This document shows, in pieces, positions 1-9,336 of a stretch of DNA of 64,000 nucleotides (position 1 is the first letter of the stretch; each line of letters starts with the position of its first letter). The notes below the pieces were generated by a model. It was not told the origin of the DNA, ran no database searches, and saw nothing but the letters and a program-made list of their open reading frames with translations. Made by a program: the position numbers and the translations under genes. Source of the DNA: Sphingosinicella sp963974575 (lineage in GTDB: Bacteria; Pseudomonadota; Alphaproteobacteria; Sphingomonadales; Sphingomonadaceae); assembly GCF_963974575.1 (NCBI RefSeq), contig NZ_CAXBBQ010000002.1, forward strand, positions 186,001 through 250,000, written 5' to 3'.

Positions 1-407
1 GTCGCCGCATCCGCGAACAGCAGCTGCACGTCCTTCTGGCGCACGTCGCGACCGTTGATCCGGTACGCCGAGCCTAGACCGCGTTCGATGTGGCGAACGA
101 CCTCGAGATCGTCCGAATCGTTGAACTGCGCTGGCGCGCGGCGGCTCGAGTTGTCGAGATGAAGCGTGACGTGCGCGGCATCGCGCGCCGGGCGACGGTC
201 GGTTCCGGCAAAGATCACGTCCTCCATGCCGCCGCCGCGCATGGATTTGGCGCTCGATTCGCCCATCACCCAGCGGATGGCTTCAAGGAGGTTGGACTTG
301 CCGCAGCCGTTCGGGCCGACGACGCCCGTCAGCCCGTCCTCGATCCTGAGGTCCACAGGATCGACGAAGGATTTGAATCCGGCGAGTCTAATCCGCCTGA
401 AATGCAC
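1..407 (-). CDS. smc: Chromosome segregation protein SMC, N-terminal part (cut by window edge)
   Basis: Reading leftward from a GTG at 407, the first 135 residues are those of an SMC ATPase head. The start MHFRRIRLAGFKSFVDP is followed by a Walker A loop GPNGCGKSN near residue 32 and the family-typical stretches EAIRWVMGESSAKSMRGG and MEDVIFAGT. SMC dimers organise and segregate the chromosome by ATP-dependent DNA loop handling. An in-frame stop just upstream (423-425) limits the start to about this GTG. The coiled coil, hinge and C-terminal head lie outside the window. The gene is followed upstream by a DsbA-like gene in the same direction, an order common in sphingomonads. Confidence 0.95.
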   Translation of the reverse strand, partial: MHFRRIRLAGFKSFVDPVDLRIEDGLTGVVGPNGCGKSNLLEAIRWVMGESSAKSMRGGGMEDVIFAGTDRRPARDAAHVTLHLDNSSRRAPAQFNDSDDLEVVRHIERGLGSAYRINGRDVRQKDVQLLFADAA

Positions 408-442
408 GCGCCCCCCGCTCTCTCACGCCCAAACGCTTCACG

Positions 443-1204
443 CTACTTGACGGCATCCTTCAGCAGCGGTTCGAGATCCGCCCAGCTGTGCACGCCCTCA
501 AGCGTCTTGTCGTTCAGCACGAACGCGGGCGTGCCCGTCACCTTGTACTGCTCGACCGCCGTCTTGCGGATCGTCTCAAGCTGGGTGCGCTGGTTTTCGT
601 CGGTGAGGCAGGCCTTGAACTTCGCTTCGGGAATCCCGCGCGCGCGCACGAAACCGTCGAGCCCGCCGAGCTTCGCGTAGGTGACGACCTGATCGTCCGG
701 CGACATCGATTGCAACGGCGCGGTCTGCGCCTCGGTCAGCTTCGTGAACGGCTCGATCCACGCCTGCTGGTTCTTGAAGAAGGCGTCGGCCAGCCCGAAG
801 AACGCGCTTGGCCCCTGGCAGCGCGCGAGCATCGTGGCGCCGTAGTCAGCAGGGTTCAGAACGAAGTTGCGGAATTCGTAGAGCACCTTGCCTGTCGCGA
901 CATACTGGCCCTTGATGGTCGGCATCGCCATTTCGTGGAAATCGCGGCAGTGCGGGCAGGTGAGCGAGGCGAATTCGACGAGCTTCACGGGCGCATCCGG
1001 ATTGCCGATGCTGAAGCCGCCCTCGGGAGTCGCCTTTACGGTTTCGAGCCAGTTGCCTTTTCCGGCGGACGCAGCGGGCGCTTCTGCCTTGGTCGCGCTG
1101 GCAACCTTGTTGCCGGCGGCTTCCGATGATTCCTGGCCGCAGGCGGAAAGCACTGCGACGGCTCCGAACAAACACACGGCCTTGAAGCGCGCTTTTCTCA
1201 ACAT
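443..1204 (-). CDS. DsbA-family thiol:disulfide oxidoreductase, predicted lipoprotein
   Basis: Predicted periplasmic dithiol oxidase or reductase of the DsbA/thioredoxin-like family. The ATG at 1204 is preferred because a purine-rich GGGTGGA lies just before it; an in-frame GTG at 1216 is the alternative. The N-terminus is a lipoprotein signal ending LSAC (Cys about 22), so the protein should be membrane-anchored. The active-site motif CPHC follows a FASLT strand (about residues 83-86), and a cis-proline loop GTPAF lies near the C-terminus. The length of 253 residues fits membrane-tethered DsbA-like proteins. It lies between smc and dciA, all transcribed leftward. The exact substrate is unknown. 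Confidence 0.88.
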   Translation of the reverse strand: MLRKARFKAVCLFGAVAVLSACGQESSEAAGNKVASATKAEAPAASAGKGNWLETVKATPEGGFSIGNPDAPVKLVEFASLTCPHCRDFHEMAMPTIKGQYVATGKVLYEFRNFVLNPADYGATMLARCQGPSAFFGLADAFFKNQQAWIEPFTKLTEAQTAPLQSMSPDDQVVTYAKLGGLDGFVRARGIPEAKFKACLTDENQRTQLETIRKTAVEQYKVTGTPAFVLNDKTLEGVHSWADLEPLLKDAVK

Positions 1205-1307
1205 CTGGTAGTCCACCCTTAAAGAAGCCCAATACCTGCCACAGATGCGGGTGGGGCACTATGGCGAGGCCCGCAACCCAAGTCAAAGCCGATCAGCGCA
1301 TTTGCAG

Positions 1308-1802
1308 CTATCGAATGACGGGCAGACCCTTCGTCCCGCTCATCTGCCGTGCAAGGTCTTCAAGGCTCTGCCGAAGCCCGTCGTCGGCTATGGCTTTCAG
1401 GCTGCCCGCCACGTCTTCCGGCACCTCGCCGGGGGTATGCACGCCCTCGCCTGCCGGTGCGCGCTCCACGGCAAGTCCCTGCCGGATGGCGATGCGCGCG
1501 ACAGCATCGTAGCCGAAAAAGCGGTTCACCCGTTCGATGATCTGCGGCGCCACATGCTGGATCATCAGCGCGTGCGAGCCGGTGGCGGAAAGGTTGAGCG
1601 TACCGCCGCTGCGCTTGCCGTGCGGGAAGCTCAGCGATTCGGGTGTCGAATGGCGCGCATAGTCCGGCCCCACGATCTCCGGCCAGCGCGCAACGACCGC
1701 ACTGTCGACGAAGCCGAAGCGGCGGAACGCCTTGCGCCCCACGAGCGGCACAAGCTCGGCCACCGACCGGCTCCCGCCCCTTCTGTCACCCGGTTTCCTC
1801 AT
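1308..1802 (-). CDS. DciA/DUF721 family protein, putative replicative-helicase loader
   Basis: A 164-residue basic protein with the DUF721 core (LVGRKAFRRFGF, ARWPEIVGPDYARHSTPESL, then LNLSATGSHALMIQHVAPQIIERVNRFFGY). DciA proteins help load the DnaB helicase in bacteria lacking DnaC or DnaI; that role comes from the family, not from this sequence. The start at 1802 begins MRKPGDRRGG; another ATG four codons upstream (1814) is possible. It is divergent from mutY with 26 bases between the start codons, so both promoters must lie in this gap or in the neighbouring gene. Confidence 0.8.
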   Translation of the reverse strand: MRKPGDRRGGSRSVAELVPLVGRKAFRRFGFVDSAVVARWPEIVGPDYARHSTPESLSFPHGKRSGGTLNLSATGSHALMIQHVAPQIIERVNRFFGYDAVARIAIRQGLAVERAPAGEGVHTPGEVPEDVAGSLKAIADDGLRQSLEDLARQMSGTKGLPVIR

Positions 1803-1828
1803 GGTGAAACCCATGCCATAGGCGCGCC

Positions 1829-2881
1829 ATGCCCGCCAAGGAAATCGCCGCACCGCTGCTCGCCTGGTACGACCGCTCGCACCGACGCCTGCCGTGGCGC
1901 GCATCGCCCGGGGCCAATGCGGCTGATCCTTATCGGGTGTGGCTTTCGGAGATCATGCTCCAGCAGACGACCGTTGCGGCCGTCATCCCCTATTTCGAAC
2001 ATTTCACGACACGCTGGCCGAGCGTGGAAGCGCTCGCCGCCGCCGAAGACGGAGACGTGCTCGCGGCATGGGCGGGCCTCGGCTACTACGCCCGCGCCCG
2101 CAATCTCCTCGCCTGCGCGCGCGTCGTGGCGAACGATCATGGCGGCAGCTTCCCATCCACCGAAGACGCGCTGCTCGGCCTTCCCGGCATCGGCGCTTAT
2201 ACGGCGGCCGCGATCACGGCGATCGCCTTCGGCGAAAGGGCGGTCGTTGTGGACGGCAACGTCGAGCGCGTCGTCGCGCGGCTGTTCGCGGTTGAGGAGC
2301 CGCTGCCCGGCGCGAAGCCGACGCTTCGCGCGCTTGCGGACACGATCACGCCCGAAGTGCGCGCCGGCGATTTCGCGCAGGCGATGATGGACCTCGGCGC
2401 CACGGTCTGCCGTCCCCGCTCTCCCGATTGCCTCGTCTGCCCCGTTGCAACCTCCTGCGACGCCGCGCGGCGCGGCATCGCCGACCAACTCCCGAAAAAG
2501 GCGCAGAAAGCGCCGCGCCCGGTGCGCTACGCCAACGTCTATGTGCTGCGCGACCGCGGCGAGATCCTGCTGGTGCGCCGCCCGCCGCGTGGGCTTCTCG
2601 GCGGGATGCTCGGGCTACCGATGAGCGACATCGCCGACGCCCCAGTGGCCAACGGCGCGCATCCCGGCGCCCCTGCCCCCGCGCGCTGGTCGCGTGGCGA
2701 CGGGCGCGTTACCCATGTTTTCACGCATTTCGAGTTGCATCTGACCGTATTTTCGGGCGATCTGTCAGGAATAACGAAACCAGCGGGGGATTGGCGAGCA
2801 GCGGATGCATCCGCCGCGCGGGATTTGCCGACGCTGTTTCGTAAAGCATTGGACTTTGCGGCCTGTATAGGCGATTTTTAG
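1829..2881 (+). CDS. mutY: A/G-specific adenine glycosylase MutY
   Basis: DNA repair glycosylase that removes adenine mispaired with 8-oxoguanine. The 350-residue protein shows the whole family pattern. There is a catalytic-region Glu41 in SEIMLQQT, a helix-hairpin-helix LPGIGAYTAAAI at about 118-129, Asp142 in VVVDGNVERVVARL, and an iron-sulfur loop with cysteines at 194, 201, 204 and 210 (spacing 6-2-5). A NUDIX-like C-terminal domain for 8-oxoG recognition starts near residue 230 (YVLRDRGEILLVRRPPRGLLGGM). It is divergent from dciA. The next gene starts 36 bases downstream. Confidence 0.96.
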   Translation: MPAKEIAAPLLAWYDRSHRRLPWRASPGANAADPYRVWLSEIMLQQTTVAAVIPYFEHFTTRWPSVEALAAAEDGDVLAAWAGLGYYARARNLLACARVVANDHGGSFPSTEDALLGLPGIGAYTAAAITAIAFGERAVVVDGNVERVVARLFAVEEPLPGAKPTLRALADTITPEVRAGDFAQAMMDLGATVCRPRSPDCLVCPVATSCDAARRGIADQLPKKAQKAPRPVRYANVYVLRDRGEILLVRRPPRGLLGGMLGLPMSDIADAPVANGAHPGAPAPARWSRGDGRVTHVFTHFELHLTVFSGDLSGITKPAGDWRAADASAARDLPTLFRKALDFAACIGDF

Positions 2882-2917
2882 CCGTAGTGAGCGGCGTACG
2901 CCTGATCGGAGTTTGAA

Positions 2918-4006
2918 TTGTCGATATCAAGGCACGTTGCGTTCGCGCTCGCCCTTTCGCTGGCCGCTTGCGGCGGACAGAAAGGCAGCGGTGAAGACCG
3001 CGCGCCGACCGTGGTCGGCGGCGTTGTTGAACCCATGCGCTTCGTCGACAGCATCGATGCCGTCGGCACGGCCTTTGCGCGCGAATCCACGACCCTGACC
3101 TCCACCGTCACCGAACGTGTTGAATCCTTGCGTTTCACCGATGGCGCCTATGTACAGGCCGGCACCGTGATCGCCGTGCTGCGCACGGTCGAGCAGAATG
3201 CGGACCTTGCCAGCGCCGAGGCGCGCTCGCGCGAAGCGCAGCAGCAACTCGCCCGCCTTCGCGAACTCCAGCAGCGCGGCTTCGCCACCAATGCCAGCAT
3301 CGACGCACAGACCGCCGCGCGCGATCAGGCGCGGGCCGAGGCAGGCGCGATCCGTGCCCAGATCGGTGACCGTATCATCCGTGCGCCCTTCGCGGGCGTC
3401 ATCGGCCTGCGCCGCATCTCGCCGGGCAGCGTCGTTACGGCGGGCACCGAGATCGCGACCATCAACGACATCAGCTCGATCAAGCTCGATTTCACCGTGC
3501 CCGAGCGTTTCATCTCGGCAGTCAAGGCCGGCCAAAATATCGAGGCGCGCGCGCAGGCTTGGCCAGGCGAAGTGTTTCGCGGCACCGTGGAGGGTATCGA
3601 GTCGCAGGTCGACCCCATCACCCGCTCGGTTGCCGTTCGTGCGCTGCTCCCGAACCCTGACCGGCGCCTGCACCCCGGCATGTTGCTCACCGTATCCATC
3701 GTCACCAATCCGCGCGAAGCGCTCGCCGTTCCCGAACTTGCGCTTGTCGCGCAGGGCGATCGCCAATTCGTGTTCCGGCTTGATCAGAAGAACGTCGCGA
3801 ACCGCGTTCCGGTCGAGGTCGGGATGCGGTCAGGCGGCATGGTGGAAGTTACCGGCGGCCTCAATCGCGGCGACCGCATCGTTGCCGACGGCGTCGTGAA
3901 GGTGCGCGACGATGCGGAGGTGCGGCCCGTGTTTCCGGGGGAGCCTGAAAAATCCACCACCGGAGCCCTCTCCGGCGCCGCAGCGGGCGCAGGGAAGTCT
4001 CGGTGA
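2918..4006 (+). CDS. RND efflux periplasmic adaptor (membrane fusion protein), lipoprotein
   Basis: Periplasmic adaptor linking an inner-membrane RND pump to an outer-membrane channel. It starts at a TTG preceded by CGGAG seven bases upstream. The first residues form a lipoprotein signal with lipobox LAAC (Cys about 18). The core has a lipoyl/biotinyl-like half (SLRFTDGAYVQAGTVIAVL), an alpha-helical hairpin rich in Ala, Arg and Gln (about 90-140), the second lipoyl half (IIRAPFAGVIGLRRISPGSVV) and beta-barrel segments. The 362-residue length is normal. Its stop overlaps the pump gene start by four bases (GTGA), so the two are translationally coupled. No outer-membrane factor gene is adjacent. 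Confidence 0.92.
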   Translation: MSISRHVAFALALSLAACGGQKGSGEDRAPTVVGGVVEPMRFVDSIDAVGTAFARESTTLTSTVTERVESLRFTDGAYVQAGTVIAVLRTVEQNADLASAEARSREAQQQLARLRELQQRGFATNASIDAQTAARDQARAEAGAIRAQIGDRIIRAPFAGVIGLRRISPGSVVTAGTEIATINDISSIKLDFTVPERFISAVKAGQNIEARAQAWPGEVFRGTVEGIESQVDPITRSVAVRALLPNPDRRLHPGMLLTVSIVTNPREALAVPELALVAQGDRQFVFRLDQKNVANRVPVEVGMRSGGMVEVTGGLNRGDRIVADGVVKVRDDAEVRPVFPGEPEKSTTGALSGAAAGAGKSR

Positions 4007-7000
4007 TCCTCTCTGATGTCTCCGTTAAACGCCCGGTGTTCGCGGCTGTTATCAGCCTCATCATCGTGCTCGCCGGCGTTATCGCCTTCTTCTCGCTGCC
4101 GGTGCGCGAATATCCGGCCATCGAGCCGCCGATCGTCTCGGTCGAGGTGGTGTATCCCGGTGCGGCTGCCAGCGTCGTCGAATCGCGCATAACCCAGCTT
4201 ATCGAAGACCGGATCGCCGGCATCGAAGGCATCGACATGATCCGTTCGCGTTCGCGTGACGGCGTGTCCGACGTCTCCATCGAATTCTCCGCGACGCGCG
4301 ATGTGGACGATGCGGCGAACGACATCCGCGACCGTGTCAGCGGCCTTGCAGACGATCTCCCCGACGAGGTGATTCCGCCGGAGATTCGCAAGGTGGACGT
4401 CGATTCGCAGCCGATCCTCTGGATGCACCTCTCCGGCGAGGAGCGCGACCCGCTCTGGCTCGCCGACTATGCCGACCGCATCCTCGTCGACCGCTTCTCG
4501 TCGATCGACGGCGTCGCGCGCGTCATGGTTGGCGGCCTCTCGCGCCCCGCGATGCGTATATGGCTCGATCGGGCGAAACTCGCCGCCTACCAACTTACGC
4601 CGGGTGACATCGAGACTGCGCTTCGTGCCCAGAACATCGAATTGCCCGCGGGACGTGTGGAGGCGGAATCGCAGAATCTCACGGTTCGCGTCGCCCGCGC
4701 CTACAGCAAGGTGGAAGACTTCAACAATCTCGTCATTTCACGCGGCGCAGACGGCCATCTGGTTCGGCTCGGCGATGTCGCGCGCATCGAAATCGGGCCT
4801 GAAAATCCTTACAGCTTCTTCCGATCGAACGGCAAACCCGGCGTCGGCATTGGCATTGTCCGCCAATCCGGCGCAAACACGCTGGCCGTCGCCGAAGAGG
4901 TCAGGGCGCGGATAGACGATACGCGCAAGATGCTGCCGGCCGGCCTCAGCATCGACATTTCGAACGACAGCTCGGTATTCATTTCAGCCGCCATCGAAAA
5001 CGTGTGGAAGACGCTCGCCGAAGCGTCCGTTCTCGTTATTCTCGTGATCTATATTTTTCTGGGCTCGGCGCGCGCCACGCTGATTCCCGCCGTCACGGTG
5101 CCGATCTGTCTGATCGCGACCTTCGCCGTGCTCTGGGCGCTCGGACTTTCGATCAACCTGCTCACGCTGCTCGCGCTCGTGCTTGCGATCGGCCTTGTCG
5201 TCGATGACGCGATCGTTGTGCTCGAAAACATCTATTACCGTATCGAACACGGCGAAACCCCGCTCGTCGCCGCGTATGAGGGCGCGCGCCAGGTCGCCTT
5301 CGCCGTGGTCGCGACAACGGCAGTTGTCTGTTCCGTGTTCGTGCCGATCATGTTCCTTGCCGGCAACACCGGGCTGCTGTTTCGCGAACTCGCGGCCGCG
5401 ATGATCGGCGCGGTCGCCTTCTCGGGCTTCATCGCCCTGACGCTGACGCCGATGCTCTGCTCGAAGATGCTGAAGCCGGAAACCGGCGCGAACCGCATGA
5501 CGAAATGGGTCGATCAGCGTTTCGATCGCGTGTCCGCCGCCTACGACCGCATGCTCGGCCGGCTGCTCACACGGCCGCTGCTGATCGGCGGCGTTTCGGC
5601 CGCCGTGGTCGTCGGCTGCATTGTGCTGGCGACAACACTCCCATCCGAACTCGCCCCGCCCGAAGACACCGGCAACCTGCAAGTGAGTGTCACCGCAGCG
5701 GAAGGCACCGGCTACGACCAGATGGTCCGCTATATGGAGGACTTGCAGGCGCGCGTGCTGCCGATGGTGAACGAAGGTCCCATCCGCCGCCTGATGGTCC
5801 GCGCGCCCGGCAGTTGGGGCACGACGGAGGATTTCTCCACCGGCCGCATGGTGATTTTCCTGAAGCCCTGGTCCGAACGGGAAGAAACGACCGCGGAAAC
5901 CGCGCAGATGATCCAAAAGACGCTGGAGGATTACCCGGGCGTCCGCAGCTTCGCCTCGGGAGGCCAGACCATCGGCAGCCGTGGCGGCCGCCCGATCCGC
6001 TTCGTCATCGCCGGCGCGACGTTCGAGGAACTCGCCCGCGCCCGCGACGCGATCATCGATGCGGCCGCGTCCTATCCGGGCATCGAGAACCTCGAAGCCG
6101 ATTACAAGGAAACGAAGCCGCAGCTCCTTGTCGATATCGACACGACGCGCGCGGGCGACCTTGGCGTGTCCGTCAACGAGATCGGCCGCACGCTTGAAAC
6201 CATGATGGGCTCGCGCCGCGTCACCACCTACATTGATCGCGGCGAGGAATACCGCGTCATTGTGCAAGCCGAGGGCAAGGACCGGCTGACACCGCAAGAC
6301 CTCTCCAACGTCTATGTCCGCTCGCGCACGGGCGATGTCATTCCTTTGTCGAACCTCGTGTCTCTGCGTAGCTTCGCGGACGCGGGCGAGCTTGGCCATT
6401 TCAACAAGCTCCGCGCCATCACGCTCGAAGGCACGGTCGCGCCGGGCCACTCGCTCGGAGAGGCGCTCGACTGGCTGGAAGCAGAAGCCTCGACGCTGCC
6501 CGAAGTCGCGGCGATCGGCTACGACGGCGAAAGCCGCGCGTTCAAGCAGACGGGGGGCGCGATCTGGGGCGTGCTCGGCGTTACCATCCTGCTCGTCTTC
6601 CTCGTGCTCGCCGCGCAGTTCGAAAGCTGGGTGCATCCCGGCGTCATCGTGCTGACAGTGCCGCTCGCGGTCGGCGGCGGCCTGCTCGGCCTTGTTGTCA
6701 TGGGCCAATCGCTCAATCTCTACAGCCAGATCGGTATCGTCATGCTCGTCGGGCTTGCCGCGAAGAACGGCATCCTCATCGTCGAGTTCGCGAACCAGCT
6801 GCGCGATCAGGGCGTCGCATTCGACGATGCGATCCGCCGCGCCGCCGTGCGCCGCCTGCGTCCCGTCATCATGACCTCGATCGCGACCGTCGCGGGCGCG
6901 GTGCCGCTGATGCTGGCGAGCGGTGCGGGCGCCGCCTCGCGTCAGGCGATCGGCACCGTCATCGTCTGGGGCGTCAGCCTCGCGACATTGCTGACGCTGT

Positions 7001-7110
7001 TCGTCATCCCCGTCTTCTATCGGCGCCTTGCCCGGGGTACAGGCTCGCCGCTCGCGGTTTCGCGGAAGCTGGATGAGGAGCGCGGCGCAGCCCCCGCACC
7101 GGCGGAGTAG
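4003..7110 (+). CDS. RND efflux transporter permease (AcrB/MexF-like)
   Basis: Proton-driven inner-membrane efflux pump of 1035 residues, the normal length for the HAE-RND family. It starts at GTG 4003 inside the end of the adaptor gene. There is a TM1 start (SVKRPVFAAVISLIIVLAGV), the porter-domain opening LPVREYPAIEPPIVSVEVVYPGA, paired acidic residues in TM4 (LVVDDAIVVLENI, about 402-415), the repeat TM region LVFLVLAAQFESW near 865, and GLAAKNGILIVEFANQLR with a TM10-type lysine. Substrates cannot be read from sequence. Such two-gene adaptor/pump units usually recruit an unlinked TolC-like channel. Confidence 0.96.
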   Translation: MILSDVSVKRPVFAAVISLIIVLAGVIAFFSLPVREYPAIEPPIVSVEVVYPGAAASVVESRITQLIEDRIAGIEGIDMIRSRSRDGVSDVSIEFSATRDVDDAANDIRDRVSGLADDLPDEVIPPEIRKVDVDSQPILWMHLSGEERDPLWLADYADRILVDRFSSIDGVARVMVGGLSRPAMRIWLDRAKLAAYQLTPGDIETALRAQNIELPAGRVEAESQNLTVRVARAYSKVEDFNNLVISRGADGHLVRLGDVARIEIGPENPYSFFRSNGKPGVGIGIVRQSGANTLAVAEEVRARIDDTRKMLPAGLSIDISNDSSVFISAAIENVWKTLAEASVLVILVIYIFLGSARATLIPAVTVPICLIATFAVLWALGLSINLLTLLALVLAIGLVVDDAIVVLENIYYRIEHGETPLVAAYEGARQVAFAVVATTAVVCSVFVPIMFLAGNTGLLFRELAAAMIGAVAFSGFIALTLTPMLCSKMLKPETGANRMTKWVDQRFDRVSAAYDRMLGRLLTRPLLIGGVSAAVVVGCIVLATTLPSELAPPEDTGNLQVSVTAAEGTGYDQMVRYMEDLQARVLPMVNEGPIRRLMVRAPGSWGTTEDFSTGRMVIFLKPWSEREETTAETAQMIQKTLEDYPGVRSFASGGQTIGSRGGRPIRFVIAGATFEELARARDAIIDAAASYPGIENLEADYKETKPQLLVDIDTTRAGDLGVSVNEIGRTLETMMGSRRVTTYIDRGEEYRVIVQAEGKDRLTPQDLSNVYVRSRTGDVIPLSNLVSLRSFADAGELGHFNKLRAITLEGTVAPGHSLGEALDWLEAEASTLPEVAAIGYDGESRAFKQTGGAIWGVLGVTILLVFLVLAAQFESWVHPGVIVLTVPLAVGGGLLGLVVMGQSLNLYSQIGIVMLVGLAAKNGILIVEFANQLRDQGVAFDDAIRRAAVRRLRPVIMTSIATVAGAVPLMLASGAGAASRQAIGTVIVWGVSLATLLTLFVIPVFYRRLARGTGSPLAVSRKLDEERGAAPAPAE

Positions 7111-7115
7111 GAAAC

Positions 7116-7616
7116 ATGGCACTGCCCAAAGCCTTGCGTATCGCCATCCTGACCGTTCCGGGCGTGGTGTTGCTCGGTTCGCTGTCCGGCGTTGTGGCGG
7201 GGTCGGGCGAAGACAATCCCTGGTTCGCGGACCTCGCAAAGCCTGCGCTCTATCCGCCCGGTTTCGTGTTCGGCGTTGTCTGGACGCTTCTCTACGCGCT
7301 GATGGGCGTCGCCATCGCCCGCGTCCTCGCGTGTCCACCGGGGCGGGACCTGCAGCGCGCGGCCCTGCTGTTCGCCGCCCAGCTCGTGCTCAACCTCATA
7401 TGGTCGACGCTGTTCTTCAAGCTGCACCTGCTTGGCCCCAGCTTCGCGCTCATCCTCGTCATCCTCGCCGCCGCGCTCGCCACGACGTTCGCTTTCGCCC
7501 GGCTGGACCGGATCGCCGCGTGGCTGCTCGTCCCCTATCTCGCGTGGCTCTGCTTCGCCGCCGGGCTCGCCTTCCGCATCTGGCAGTTGAATCCGGGCGC
7601 CGCGCCGCCATATTAG
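7116..7616 (+). CDS. TspO/MBR family tryptophan-rich sensory protein
   Basis: Small integral membrane protein of 166 residues with five predicted membrane segments. It has the TspO hallmarks NPWFADLAKPALYPPGFVFGVVWTLLYALMG and NLIWSTLFFKLHLLGPSFALI. TspO proteins bind porphyrins and other tetrapyrroles and modulate stress or pigment responses in alphaproteobacteria. The start follows a good ribosome site (TAGGAAAC). It lies five bases after the RND pump gene and may be read through from it. Two haem-pathway genes (hemA, hemB) lie far downstream in the window, not in an operon with it. Confidence 0.9.
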   Translation: MALPKALRIAILTVPGVVLLGSLSGVVAGSGEDNPWFADLAKPALYPPGFVFGVVWTLLYALMGVAIARVLACPPGRDLQRAALLFAAQLVLNLIWSTLFFKLHLLGPSFALILVILAAALATTFAFARLDRIAAWLLVPYLAWLCFAAGLAFRIWQLNPGAAPPY

Positions 7617-7643
7617 GCCCACAACACAGCGAAGGCCCCGTCC

Positions 7644-7958
7644 ATGCAGTCCAAAAACCGCTTCTTCGACGATTTCTCGCGCATGGCGACCGGCGCCATG
7701 GGCTCGCTCGCCGGCATGGGCCGAGAAATGGAGGCGGGATTCCGCGCGCGTATGGAGGAGTTCGTGGGCGGCCTCGATCTCGTGAAGCGCGAGGAATTCG
7801 AGGCCGTGAAGCAGATGGCGGCGAACGCCCGCGCGGAAAACGAAGAGCTGAAAGCGCGAATCGCAAAGCTTGAAGCTGCAGCGGGAACCGCGCCCGCGAA
7901 AACCGCGGCGCGCAAGCCCGCAGCGAAGAAGGCCGGAAAATCAGCGCCCACCGCCTGA
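7644..7958 (+). CDS. UbiK-like accessory factor (BMFP/DUF526 family)
   Basis: A 104-residue protein with an amphipathic N-terminal helix region (FFDDFSRMATGAMGSLAGMGREM) and then a heptad-like coiled coil VKREEFEAVKQMAANARAENEELKARIAKLE, the signature of the UbiK/YqiC family. A lysine/alanine-rich low-complexity tail closes the protein. UbiK helps the ubiquinone biosynthesis complex, probably by bringing lipid substrate; this is family knowledge. GAAGG eight bases before the ATG supports the start. It sits in the TspO-UbiK-YbjN order often seen in sphingomonads. Confidence 0.82.
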   Translation: MQSKNRFFDDFSRMATGAMGSLAGMGREMEAGFRARMEEFVGGLDLVKREEFEAVKQMAANARAENEELKARIAKLEAAAGTAPAKTAARKPAAKKAGKSAPTA

Positions 7959-8058
7959 TATCCACAGCAAATTCGGAACACAGGCGCACAGCGGCTTGCG
8001 TGCCGACGGCTGACGTCGCACCATATGTGGTGCCGGATGACTTCTACTGGACCCGCTA

Positions 8059-8571
8059 TTGACCGAACTCGAACTTGAAATGGCCCAAGCCACGGCAGCG
8101 CCGCTCGACATGCTCGAGCATTATTTCGGCGCGCACGGCTGGTCTTTTGAGCGTGCCAGCGACGAGGAACTCATCGCCCGAGTAGAGGGCAGCTGGACGA
8201 CCTATCAGCTCCGCGCGCTCTGGCGCGAAGAAGAACGCGTCCTCCAGTTCATCGCCATGCCCGACATCCGCGTGCCGGAAAACCGCCGCGCCGCTGTGTG
8301 GGAAGTGCTCAGCCTCATCAACGAGCAGCTCTGGCTCGGCCATTTCGAAATGTGGTCGGCAGACGGCACGCTTCTTTTCCGCCACGCCTCCATGCTTGAT
8401 GCCGCGGATGACGACAGCGGCCTCTCGCTCGCGCAGGCCGAAACGCTCGTCGAAGCCGCCGTCGACGAGTGCGAACGCTACTACCCCGTCTTCCAGTTCA
8501 TCCTCTGGGCCGGAAAAACCCCGCGCGAAGCGCTCGACGCCGCATTGATCGACACAGTGGGCGAAGCCTGA
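8059..8571 (+). CDS. YbjN domain-containing protein
   Basis: A 170-residue cytoplasmic protein with the YbjN fold signature: a two-layer domain with LEHYFGAHGWSFERASDEELIARVEGSWTTYQL and later NEQLWLGHFEMWSADGTLLFRHASML. YbjN proteins are type-III-secretion-chaperone-like regulators of uncertain mechanism. The start used is TTG 8059, because an in-frame stop at 8038-8040 leaves little room. ATG 8080 is a shorter alternative with no clear ribosome site. In many related genomes proC follows; here it does not. Confidence 0.82.
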   Translation: MTELELEMAQATAAPLDMLEHYFGAHGWSFERASDEELIARVEGSWTTYQLRALWREEERVLQFIAMPDIRVPENRRAAVWEVLSLINEQLWLGHFEMWSADGTLLFRHASMLDAADDDSGLSLAQAETLVEAAVDECERYYPVFQFILWAGKTPREALDAALIDTVGEA

Positions 8572-8655
8572 CGGCTTTCCGGTATCCATATTATTATCTT
8601 TCCGAAATAATTCCGCTTTGCATTACTGGCGCCGTAGCATTGCTTAGGGGGCGTC

Positions 8656-9336
8656 ATGATTCGTTACATTTTTCTTGCGTTGTTCTTGATTGCCGCCCCT
8701 GCCGCAGAGGCAAAACAGCGAAAAGTCATAGAAGAACTGCCTGCGGACATCGTGGACAACAATTATGTTGCCGCCGTGACTGTCACGATTGCCGATTCCG
8801 CGCGCGAAAAGTTCGACAAGATCGAGGAAAAGGCGCTGGCCAAACGCGCTGAAGCGGGTCTTACGCCTTACGACCCCGCCAACCCGTCCGATGTCCAGCC
8901 GGCCGCCGACACATACGATACCCTGCCGTTCTCCGCCATGCTGCCGCTCGTGATGCGCGACGTGACGCGCGAATGGGGCCTCGACGAGTCCAAAGGCAAG
9001 GCCGTCGATCTGAAGATCACCATCGAAACCATCCGCACCGCCAACGCCGCAGTCGCCATGCTGATCGGCAGCGCCGATGAACTTGCCGGACTTATCGATG
9101 TGGTGGATCCCGCAACGGGCGCGAACATTGGCTCGTTTTATGTGCACGTGCTCAACGCGCATTCGGGATGGGGAGGCATGCTCATTCGCGGCGGCGGCAT
9201 TCGGGAGAGGCTGGCCGAGGAATTCGCACTTGAAAGCGCCCGCGTCCTGACCGGCAGCACGAAGAAGGACTGGAAGAAGCGGCTCAAGGAAAAGCAGAAA
9301 GCGCAGAAGGCGAGCAATGTCGCTTCGACCGACTGA
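8656..9336 (+). CDS. Secreted protein of unknown function
   Basis: A 226-residue protein with a clear Sec signal (MIRYIFLALFLIAAPAAEA, cut after AEA) and a strong ribosome site AGGGGGC. The mature part has a stretch FSAMLPLVMRDVTREWGL, a beta-rich section DLKITIETIRTANAAVAMLIG, a glycine-rich loop GWGGMLIRGGGIRERLAEEFA and a very basic tail (KKDWKKRLKEKQKAQK). I do not recognise a named family. The shape loosely recalls exported proteins that detect or assemble in the envelope (DUF4410-like), but this is weak. The next gene starts inside its end (20-base overlap), so the two are likely co-translated. The 84 bases before it are AT-rich and probably hold the promoter. Confidence 0.75.
   Translation: MIRYIFLALFLIAAPAAEAKQRKVIEELPADIVDNNYVAAVTVTIADSAREKFDKIEEKALAKRAEAGLTPYDPANPSDVQPAADTYDTLPFSAMLPLVMRDVTREWGLDESKGKAVDLKITIETIRTANAAVAMLIGSADELAGLIDVVDPATGANIGSFYVHVLNAHSGWGGMLIRGGGIRERLAEEFALESARVLTGSTKKDWKKRLKEKQKAQKASNVASTD

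Noticed and set aside
4984..7338. 784-codon open frame on the minus strand opposite the RND pump
   Set aside because: It is a shadow frame created by high GC and codon bias: composition is Arg/His/Asp-rich without domains, while the plus strand is a complete RND permease.
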